This document shows positions 1 through 7,167 of a DNA stretch of 38,945 nucleotides, piece by piece. This DNA is from an uncultured Clostridia bacterium (lineage in GTDB: Bacteria > Bacillota > Clostridia > Oscillospirales > Ruminococcaceae). The stretch is from assembly GCA_946617595.1 (NCBI GenBank), contig CAMOKN010000237.1, positions 1-38,945 on the forward strand. The letters run 5' to 3'. Numbering within the stretch: the first letter of the stretch is position 1; every line of letters starts with the position of its first letter. Made by a program: the position numbers and the translations under genes. The notes beneath the pieces were generated by a model. That model saw only the letters and a list, made by a program, of their open reading frames with translations, did no database searches and was not told where the DNA came from.

Positions 1-178
1 GTTGTGTAAATGCGCCTGCGGTGCATTTACACAACGGACACATTCCTTGATGTCAAGCTCATTTCGTCCTTTGGACGAACAAAAGTGCAAGGAGAATCCT
101 AAAATATAAAAATTTTCCTTGCACTTTTGCAGCCAATAAATCGCTTCAAGCTGCGCTATGTAGCCATTTGTTGGCTGA
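1..178. repeat. Array of consecutive strong inverted repeats upstream of ireB
   Basis: 1-35 (13-bp perfect), 63-79 (7-bp, TTT loop), 80-129 (14-bp perfect), 130-177 (12-bp with one wobble). Confidence 0.85.
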
Positions 179-267
179 TGAGCAGACATTAATTAAATGT
201 AAGCAAAACAGTTTCCGCGCCGGGCTTTCCGGTGTCCGGAAGATATTTTATAAGGAAGGTATAGGAA

Positions 268-513
268 ATGCAGGATAAAACTATGACTTTCTCCGTTAAG
301 GACGAACGTGATCATGAAATGAAAGAGATACTGACCACAGTATATCAGGCACTGAATGAAAAGGGCTATAATCCCATAAATCAGCTTGTCGGATATATTC
401 TGTCAGAAGATCCGACATACATAACGACCTATAATAACGCCCGCAGTCTTATAAGGCGCATCGACCGCGATGAGCTTCTGCAGGCACTTGTCAAGAACTA
501 TCTTGACGCCTGA
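268..513 (+). CDS. ireB: IreB-family regulatory phosphoprotein (UPF0297/YrzL)
   Basis: 81 aa; [10 protein letters not shown]...[59 protein letters not shown] matches the conserved UPF0297 family; AAGGAAGG upstream. Confidence 0.95.
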   Translation: MQDKTMTFSVKDERDHEMKEILTTVYQALNEKGYNPINQLVGYILSEDPTYITTYNNARSLIRRIDRDELLQALVKNYLDA

Positions 514-530
514 ATACGGACATAAAAGCT

Positions 531-565
531 CTGACCCCGTTGGTTTTCAGCGGGGTCAGTTTTTT
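531..565 (+). terminator. Rho-independent terminator after ireB
   Basis: CTGACCCCG-ttggttttcag... CGGGGTCAG perfect 9-bp stem followed by TTTTTT; overlaps the stop codon of the convergent minus-strand gene. Confidence 0.9.
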
Positions 566-1401
566 GTACATTCGTCAATAGCGTCCGTAATGTCCGAATA
601 TTCCGGAAAGTCGCTTTTAATGCGCTTCCGGCAGCGTTCAATGAATGCTGCGCGCTGGTCGTCATTGTCCCGCATCGCCTGTTTTGCACCCCACAGGTGA
701 GTGTAGTCGTCCTGCGCAATAAAAAGCTTGTTCATGTCCATGAGTGTGTCGATCTCCGTACCGGTGAGAGCGCATAACATTCCAAGAAGCCGCTGTTCCG
801 CGAACACCATTCTGCACAGCCTGTCACCGCATTTGTTCGCAGATGCCGCTTTCATGAACGCAATGGACTGGTTTGTGTAGAAAAGCCTGAACGAGTCGTC
901 CGGTATGTACAGAAATGCCGTGTTGCATGGAAGCGCCTGCGTATCCAGCCTGTCAAGAATCGGAAATCCCTGTACCCCGAAAAGCTTCGGGTCGGGGTAG
1001 ATGTCCGGAGAAATATATTCCCTGTGAGCGCAGGTGACAGAAGTTTCAGACAGCGAAAGGGTCTTCCAAACGATAAGATCCTCATCTACCAGAGCGGCGT
1101 TCTGTGGTATATCACGCAGAGCGATAAGCTTTCCCGCAGCCCAGAACATCTCCGGATCTATCCCCTCGATATCTTCGGGTATCAGCTCAAGAATGCTGTC
1201 CCATACCTTGTCTATGCCGTTTTTCCGGTAATAATCGCCTGCGATCCTGTCAGTGACCATATAGACAGCGCCGTTCTTTTTGCGCCACTCAAGGGCAGAG
1301 ATCACCGTACAGTAAAGGCTGAACCTTTCTATGGTGTACTCCGAATGAGGCTGGCGCGCGAAAAACGGCGCTGTTGAATTTACATGGATCCCGTTCATCA
1401 T
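556..1401 (-). CDS. Uncharacterised protein, possibly glycosyltransferase-like (resembles DUF6734-type proteins)
   Basis: 281-aa ORF; motifs YMVTDRIAGDYY, DPEMFWAAGKLIAL, ALVDEDLIVWKTL recall a GT-A-like sugar-transferase fold; ATGA overlap with the upstream repeat-protein gene. Confidence 0.6.
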   Translation of the reverse strand: MMNGIHVNSTAPFFARQPHSEYTIERFSLYCTVISALEWRKKNGAVYMVTDRIAGDYYRKNGIDKVWDSILELIPEDIEGIDPEMFWAAGKLIALRDIPQNAALVDEDLIVWKTLSLSETSVTCAHREYISPDIYPDPKLFGVQGFPILDRLDTQALPCNTAFLYIPDDSFRLFYTNQSIAFMKAASANKCGDRLCRMVFAEQRLLGMLCALTGTEIDTLMDMNKLFIAQDDYTHLWGAKQAMRDNDDQRAAFIERCRKRIKSDFPEYSDITDAIDECTKN

Positions 1402-2252
1402 ATCAGATTAATACCGTACCCGTAAGCGTTCAGCGGGCAGGAAGTCAGATTTATCAGCGTGCGGCGGTATTCCTCGGCAGTTATGGTCACTCCGCCCGCT
1501 TTATATACGAAGCTGCCGTTCTCAAAGAATATATCTGTTCCGGCAAAACTTCCGCCCGATCCTGCAAGTCCGGAGGACAGCAGTCTGAGTATTCCGCCGG
1601 AAAGCATGAAAGAACCGGATGAACCTAATGTGAATCCATTGAACGAACCTGCCGCAAAACCTTTGTACGAGCCGAATGAGAATTTCACGAAACTGTAAAG
1701 TAAACCCGATGACGAAGCAAATGCTCCCGATGAAGCTGCTGAGAGAGCCTGTCCGGCAGCGAGGGCATTGTACGAGCCTGTACCGTACCCTGATGTAGAT
1801 GCAAGATTTATAGTCTCAATGCTGAATGTGCCGAATGAGCCGGAAAACGAGCTTTCGGTGCCGGCAGAGAAGACTGCGGCAGCGAATGAACTTTCAATGC
1901 TGTAGAATGAACCTGCTCCGCCGTAAAAAGAGCTTGCGTTCACTTTTGCTGAACCGTTCACATCATTATATGGGTGAGGCGGATTCTGAGGAAGAATTTT
2001 TATTGGAGCTGAAAGCTTCTTATCAGGAGAAACGCCGAACGCGAATTCGAGCTGGCTTCCGATATCGGCGTTAAGATCTATCTCGGAGAGTCTGCGGACA
2101 ATGTTGAGTTCTCCGATATCGGAGAGCCACTTCATCAGGCTGCCGCCGAAGAAGTAACCGGAAAGGACAGCAGTGTCGAAATTTTCACGAAGCTCGCGGA
2201 TATTGAATATCTTTTTACCGTTAAGCCACAGATACCAATTGCAGTTTCTCAC
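1398..2252 (-). CDS. Ser/Gly/Phe/Tyr-rich low-complexity repeat protein with conserved-looking N-terminal domain
   Basis: ORF track starts at 2315, but GGAGGGG-ctgccg-GTG supports a GTG start at 2252 (VRNCNWYLWLNGKKI...); central GSF/SSF/GSY repeats; C-term ...TAEEYRRTLINLTSCPLNAYGYGINLI. Confidence 0.75.
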   Translation of the reverse strand: MRNCNWYLWLNGKKIFNIRELRENFDTAVLSGYFFGGSLMKWLSDIGELNIVRRLSEIDLNADIGSQLEFAFGVSPDKKLSAPIKILPQNPPHPYNDVNGSAKVNASSFYGGAGSFYSIESSFAAAVFSAGTESSFSGSFGTFSIETINLASTSGYGTGSYNALAAGQALSAASSGAFASSSGLLYSFVKFSFGSYKGFAAGSFNGFTLGSSGSFMLSGGILRLLSSGLAGSGGSFAGTDIFFENGSFVYKAGGVTITAEEYRRTLINLTSCPLNAYGYGINLI

Positions 2253-2279
2253 CGGCAGCCCCTCCATTCTATCGGAATT

Positions 2280-2318
2280 TGTATGAAATATACATATTAT
2301 GGACAATTTTTTCAAAAA
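2280..2318 (-). promoter_or_regulatory. Putative sigma-A promoter for the repeat-protein operon
   Basis: Minus strand TTGTCC-17-TACAAA just upstream of the GTG start proposed at 2252. Confidence 0.45.
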
Positions 2319-2429
2319 AAGTCGCTGATAGGCATATTATCATTTCTACATTATAGCATAAAATGAACAATAATGCAATAGAATTTACAAATTTTCATTA
2401 AAATGGGGTAAAATACATTGAACCAAACT

Positions 2430-4712
2430 CTATCTTATGAGCTTAACGCCTATGACCGTCATATCGTCATCGTCGGATTTGCCGGCAGACAGCCGCAGCG
2501 CTTCGCATAGAGTTTCCATTATTTTATCGAGATCGGGGTGCTTATCCCGCATCATGAGCTGACTCAGCCAGCCTTCGTCCGGTTTTGCACCGTCGCTGGT
2601 CATTATTATCACATCTCCCTCCGAAAGCCGGAAGAGCTTTCCCTTGTAGTTTGCCTCAAATCCCGTTCCGAGCGGAAGTCCTTCTTCCTTTATTGCAGTG
2701 AATATGTCGCCGCACCGGACGTATGTTCCGGATCCTCCCGCCTTGCAGGTGAGAACATCGCCGGTGTTCAGGTCTATCCTGCAAAGGTCGAGAGTTGCAA
2801 AGCTCTCGTCCGTGGATTTCACCAGCAGGGAAGTGTTGAGCATTTCGAGCGATGCATCGAGGTCGATACCGGCTTTCAGCATTTTTGACAGCATACTGCA
2901 TGAGAAAGAGCTGTCGATCTTTGCTCTGCTGCCGCTTCCCATTCCGTCAGAGAGCAGCATATATACATTACCTTTCCCGTCTGCGAAACATTCGGCACTG
3001 TCACCGCTCTGCGTCATTCCGGATTTGTTTTTCCTGAACACCTTTACCTGTACATCATATCTTGCCCTTTCCGATATCGTTATGTGGAATCTCCCTCCGC
3101 TGCTGCTGATCGTAGGAAGATCAAATTCTCGCCTCAGTGCAAATGACAGCCTGTCCGCAAGCTCCTCCGGCGGTATTGCCGCATCTCCGCTTCCGTAAGC
3201 ATCTATACTCAGCTTGTTTCCGATAACGAGTGCGATAACCGCAGGTCTTTCGACTCCAAGCTCTTTCAGCACGTTCTCGGCTGCCGATGCCGCATTGCTG
3301 TCATACGTATCGTTTTTCCCGATCTCTTCCGACATTCTCCGAAGCATCGTTCCGGTAGCTCCGAGCTGGCTTGTGAGGACATTTCTCATTTCTGTCATCT
3401 TATGCGAGGCATTTTCGGCGGAACAATATATAGCATACTGCCGGTTAAGCTCAGCGGCAAGCTCACGCTTTGATCCGCATTCGCTTCCGAGCCTGCCGGT
3501 CATCATATCCTCGTTCACGAAGTTACCGCTTCTGAGGACATTCACAGCCTTGTTCATTACATCGGCAGTTTCGTTGTAATACTGTCCCCAGCATTTCATA
3601 CCGGACGGGCATTTTCTGCACACTTTTTCGGACGCGCTGTTATATACCCACGAGATATCCCTGATGTTCTCGGTTTCGAGAGCTTTTGCAGTCTTTATCA
3701 CAGCGTTTTTCATGTCATCTACCGCCGCGCTCATATTTTCCAGTTTTTTTCCGAAAGCGCGGTAGGGGGAGGAATTACTTTCAAGTTCGGTCCGCACTTT
3801 TATTCCCGAAAGCGGCGAGAATCTCTCCGGCACTGCCATATAGATCACCGATGCCGCAACAGCCGAAAGAGCTGCGGTCCCTCCGGCAGGAGTTATGCCT
3901 GTAATTATAAGTCCCAGCCCGATAGTTGTTATGAAAGCGCAGGCTCTTGTTATTCTTCCGTACTTTCCGATGAGCATTATGACCGGGGCAGTCACCGAGA
4001 TCATTATGCATGATGCCGCGTATCCGGGATCTCCGGCGGCTATTCCTGCGGTGAGCAGCACGGCGCATACTGCCTCCGATGCTTCGGCTCTCAGATCTGA
4101 GGAATACAATACAGCCAGTGAGGTAATGAATACGCCCGCGTTTATTACTCCGACCGTAATGCTTGTAAATGCGGCAGTCAGGAGTACCGCAATCACACAA
4201 AGTGCGGCAGTTACTCCGGTCTTGTGTTCATTCAATACTGTTTTCAGCCCGTCAGAACGCAGTTTGCCGGCACAGAACGCGAACACTGCGGATATCACGC
4301 CGAATGAAGCGGCAATAAAAATATCATAAACACCTGCGGCGGTAAATACATTTGCAGCAAAGATGCAAAGCCCGGCTGCGGCAGATTGAATGATACCGAA
4401 AAATGAGGAACGTTCACGGTGAAGAAATATACCTGCGACAAGTCTGATAATTATGATTATACCCATAGCGGCTATGTAGGGGATACACAGCTCAATGCCG
4501 CCGTTTATCACATATCCTGCCGCAGCGCCGACGAACAGGAAAATGCACTCAAAACCGTTCAGTGCGCAGAGTGAAGCTGCGGCAAAAGGAGAGGGACAGC
4601 CGAACAGCCTTGTCAGTGCCAATACCAGACCTGCAAGGCTGAGTGCTATCCCTTTTATCATGCTTATGTCCCGTTTTCGGGAACCATTTTCTGAGAGTAT
4701 GCTTCTTTCCAT
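2430..4712 (-). CDS. spoIIE: Stage II sporulation protein E (membrane + PP2C-type SpoIIE phosphatase domain)
   Basis: About 760 aa, N-terminal multi-TM, C-terminal VYMLLSDGMGSGSRAK...VIIMTSDGAKPDE...DDDMTVIGVKL; start taken at the second ATG, 8 nt after AAAGGA. Confidence 0.93.
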   Translation of the reverse strand: MERSILSENGSRKRDISMIKGIALSLAGLVLALTRLFGCPSPFAAASLCALNGFECIFLFVGAAAGYVINGGIELCIPYIAAMGIIIIIRLVAGIFLHRERSSFFGIIQSAAAGLCIFAANVFTAAGVYDIFIAASFGVISAVFAFCAGKLRSDGLKTVLNEHKTGVTAALCVIAVLLTAAFTSITVGVINAGVFITSLAVLYSSDLRAEASEAVCAVLLTAGIAAGDPGYAASCIMISVTAPVIMLIGKYGRITRACAFITTIGLGLIITGITPAGGTAALSAVAASVIYMAVPERFSPLSGIKVRTELESNSSPYRAFGKKLENMSAAVDDMKNAVIKTAKALETENIRDISWVYNSASEKVCRKCPSGMKCWGQYYNETADVMNKAVNVLRSGNFVNEDMMTGRLGSECGSKRELAAELNRQYAIYCSAENASHKMTEMRNVLTSQLGATGTMLRRMSEEIGKNDTYDSNAASAAENVLKELGVERPAVIALVIGNKLSIDAYGSGDAAIPPEELADRLSFALRREFDLPTISSSGGRFHITISERARYDVQVKVFRKNKSGMTQSGDSAECFADGKGNVYMLLSDGMGSGSRAKIDSSFSCSMLSKMLKAGIDLDASLEMLNTSLLVKSTDESFATLDLCRIDLNTGDVLTCKAGGSGTYVRCGDIFTAIKEEGLPLGTGFEANYKGKLFRLSEGDVIIMTSDGAKPDEGWLSQLMMRDKHPDLDKIMETLCEALRLSAGKSDDDDMTVIGVKLIR

Positions 4713-4738
4713 TTTCAACATCCTTTCGTTTTAGTGCT

Positions 4739-4772
4739 ATAATAACACATTTGAAACGAAAATGACGTCGAA
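4739..4772 (-). promoter_or_regulatory. Putative Spo0A-type spoIIE promoter (0A-like box TTCGACG, -10 TATTAT)
   Basis: Minus strand TTCGAC-22-TATTAT; Spo0A-activated spoIIE/spoIIG promoters in Bacillus have atypically long spacers with a 0A box at the -35. Confidence 0.4.
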
Positions 4773-4785
4773 AAAAGTATAGTGT

Positions 4786-5646
4786 TTATATTTCTGCCGA
4801 AATACTCCGACAAAGAGCGGCAAATTCTTCCATTTTAAGTTCTTCAGGGCGGGCATTCCGCTTTATGCCGCATTTATCGAAAATCTCCGACAATCGTTCT
4901 TTATCAGTGCCGAGAGCTGTGCTGAGTGGATTCAGCATCTGTTTTCTACGCTGGGAAAATGCAGCTCTTATTATTCTGAAAAACAGTTTTTCGTCCCCGA
5001 CATCGTATCTTGGTTTATCGTTGATATCGAGCCTGATAACAGCGCTGTCAACATTAGGCTGCGGCATAAAGCAGCCGCGGTTGACTCTGAACAGCATTTC
5101 CGGGCTGCTGTAATAATTTACGGCAGCGGTCACTGCGCCGCACTCTCTTGTGCCCATATCCGCGCATATGCGGTCGGCAGCTTCTTTCTGCACCATAACG
5201 GTAACAGCTTTTATAGGGAGCCGATCTTCGAGCAGCTTCATTATTACAGGAGAGGTTATGTAATACGGAAGGTTAGCGCATATAAAGATGTCACCGTATC
5301 CCGTCAGCTTCTCGCTTATCAGTTTTTTTACATCGGTTTTGAGAATATCCGCAAAGATTATCTCGATGTTGTCAAATCCGGCAAGAGTCTCGTCCAGCAC
5401 AGGTCTTAGACGTTCATCGATCTCTACGGCGATCACCTTGTCGCATCTGAGTGCGAGTTCTTTTGTAAGGACACCGATGCCTGTTCCGATCTCTATTGCA
5501 GCCGAACCCTTGCGGCAGCCGCCCATTTCAGCTATCTTAGGGCATACAGACGGATTTATCAGAAAGTTCTGACCGAGTGATTTTGAAAATGAGAACCCGT
5601 TTTTTGCAAGCAGTTCTTTTACAGTTCCTATATTTGTAAGTTCCAT
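4786..5646 (-). CDS. rsmA: 16S rRNA (adenine(1518)-N6/adenine(1519)-N6)-dimethyltransferase RsmA/KsgA
   Basis: KSLGQNFLINPSVCPKI, AIEIGTGIGVLTKELA, ICANLPYYITSPVIMKLL motifs; AGGAAGAAG ribosome-binding site. Confidence 0.96.
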   Translation of the reverse strand: MELTNIGTVKELLAKNGFSFSKSLGQNFLINPSVCPKIAEMGGCRKGSAAIEIGTGIGVLTKELALRCDKVIAVEIDERLRPVLDETLAGFDNIEIIFADILKTDVKKLISEKLTGYGDIFICANLPYYITSPVIMKLLEDRLPIKAVTVMVQKEAADRICADMGTRECGAVTAAVNYYSSPEMLFRVNRGCFMPQPNVDSAVIRLDINDKPRYDVGDEKLFFRIIRAAFSQRRKQMLNPLSTALGTDKERLSEIFDKCGIKRNARPEELKMEEFAALCRSISAEI

Positions 5647-5800
5647 GTCTTCTTCCTGTCGAAATGTCTGTGCTTCCGTTCCGCTCCAGATGCATCAAGA
5701 GAACGTTCCGCTTCAAAATATATAATGCAGACTATATCAATTGTCCTGTTCGCTGCTGTATAAAATGCGCAGAAAACTACGGAGTTTAAACGCGAAGCAT

Positions 5801-5873
5801 GTAAAGTTTTTTGGAAAGGGGTCTGGGGGATAACCTTTTGTTCACAAAAGGTTTCCCCCAGTCTCAAGCGAAG
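5801..5873 (+). repeat. Dispersed G-rich hairpin element, copy 1
   Basis: gtaaagttttttggaaaggggtCTGGGGGAtAACCTTTTGTtcACAAAAGGTTTCCCCCAGtctcaagcg; hairpin 5823-5861; second copy at 27157-27227. Confidence 0.85.
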
Positions 5874-5967
5874 CGACTTCTCAAAACCTCTCAAGCGAAG
5901 CGACTTCTCAAAACCTCTCAAGCGAAGCGACTTCTCAAAATCTCTCAAGCGAAGCGGCAGATCTCAA
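5863..5967 (+). repeat. 27-bp tandem repeat array (about 3.6 units)
   Basis: CTCAAGCGAAGCGACTTCTCAAAACCT starts at 5863, 5890, 5917 and 5944 (exact 27-bp period), near identical. Confidence 0.95.
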
Positions 5968-7166
5968 TGTTTCTTTGTTCTTATGACAGACTTGGGCGGG
6001 AATGGTACGGGGGAGGGGAGGATGAGTTTTTCCATGGCGTGATTGGCAACAGAGACACTTTCTCCGTTGCTGTTGAACATTTCTGTGGGCTTGAAAACTG
6101 CCGGCTCACCTTTCGGGGGGAGGATCTCGAATTCATCTTCCAGAGTGAAATAATTGCGCTGAATGACTGTGAGATTACCGTTTTCGTACCCGTCAACAAC
6201 TCCCGCAAAATTGTAGTCCCTGAAATATCCGCTGCTCGGGTAGAATTGTTCGGCATCGGAATGATCGTAGAAAAATCCCGTGCAGTAGGGACGGTGGCTC
6301 ACCTTATATACTTCCTCTTTTATGCTTTCGGGAAGAGCCTTTCCGGAAAGCGCAAATTCAAGTGCCTTTTTATATGCATTAGTTACTACTGCTGTGTAGT
6401 ATGCGGATTTTGCTCTGCCTTCGATTTTGAAGCTTGAAACGCCGGCTTCAAGCAGATCGTCTATGTGATCTATCATGCAGAGATCCTTTGCGTTAAGTAT
6501 GAAAGTCCCCTTGTTATCCTCGGTGATCTCGTATTGCTCACCGGGACGTGTCTCTTCTGTGAGAAAATATTTCCAGCGGCACGGCTGAGCACATTCACCT
6601 CTGTTGGCATCGCGTCCCGTAAGATATTTTGACAGCAGGCAGCGCCCCGAGAATGACACGCACATAGCCCCGTGACAGAATACTTCTATCTCCATATCCG
6701 ACGGGATATTTCTGCGTATTTCCGCTATATCCCTTATCCCGACTTCTCTTGCAAGAACAACACGTTTCGCACCGAGCCGGTACAGCTCGTTCGCCGTCTC
6801 GTGATTCATTATCCCGACCTGCGTTGACATGTGTATATCAAGATCCGGAGCGTACTTTTTTGTCATAGCCATGACCCCGAGATCGGCGATGATAACGGCA
6901 TCTATTCCCGTTTCAGCAGCCTCGGCTATGAATTTCGGATAATCGCGTGCTTCTGAGTTTGTGGGGACGGTATTGCAGGTAAGATATACCTTTGCTCCGC
7001 CGCCGTGGGCATACTTTACGGCATCTGCAAGCTCTTCCGCGGTAAAGTTCTTGGGACCGGCTCTCATTCCGAAGCTCTGACCGCCGATATATACAGCGTC
7101 ACAGCCGAAATCCACAGCGGCTTCAAGACATTCCCGCTCTCCGGCAGGAGACAGAAGCTCCGGCAT
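5964..7166 (-). CDS. Peptidase U32 family protein
   Basis: MPELLSPAGERECLEAAVDFGCDAVYIGG...CHGAMCVSFSGRCLLSKYLTGRDANRGECAQPCRW; ATG at 7166 adjacent to the mltG stop. Confidence 0.93.
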   Translation of the reverse strand: MPELLSPAGERECLEAAVDFGCDAVYIGGQSFGMRAGPKNFTAEELADAVKYAHGGGAKVYLTCNTVPTNSEARDYPKFIAEAAETGIDAVIIADLGVMAMTKKYAPDLDIHMSTQVGIMNHETANELYRLGAKRVVLAREVGIRDIAEIRRNIPSDMEIEVFCHGAMCVSFSGRCLLSKYLTGRDANRGECAQPCRWKYFLTEETRPGEQYEITEDNKGTFILNAKDLCMIDHIDDLLEAGVSSFKIEGRAKSAYYTAVVTNAYKKALEFALSGKALPESIKEEVYKVSHRPYCTGFFYDHSDAEQFYPSSGYFRDYNFAGVVDGYENGNLTVIQRNYFTLEDEFEILPPKGEPAVFKPTEMFNSNGESVSVANHAMEKLILPSPVPFPPKSVIRTKKH

Positions 7167-7167
7167 A

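Noticed and set aside
1459-2074. Pro/Glu/Asn-rich plus-strand ORFs (e.g. KEPDEPNVNPLNEPAAKPLYEPNEN)
   Set aside because: Complement of the GSF/GSY repeat codons; promoter, Shine-Dalgarno and coupling favour the minus-strand reading.
5863-5967. CRISPR-like array
   Set aside because: The 27-bp units are contiguous tandem repeats with no spacers; no cas genes in the window.
5811-6437. 208-aa ORF starting in the hairpin element and reading SQAKRLLKT repeats
   Set aside because: The first third is the repeat element and the rest is antisense to the U32 gene; the open frame results from the 27-bp period being a multiple of 3. The same goes for the minus-strand 5628-5948 ORF.
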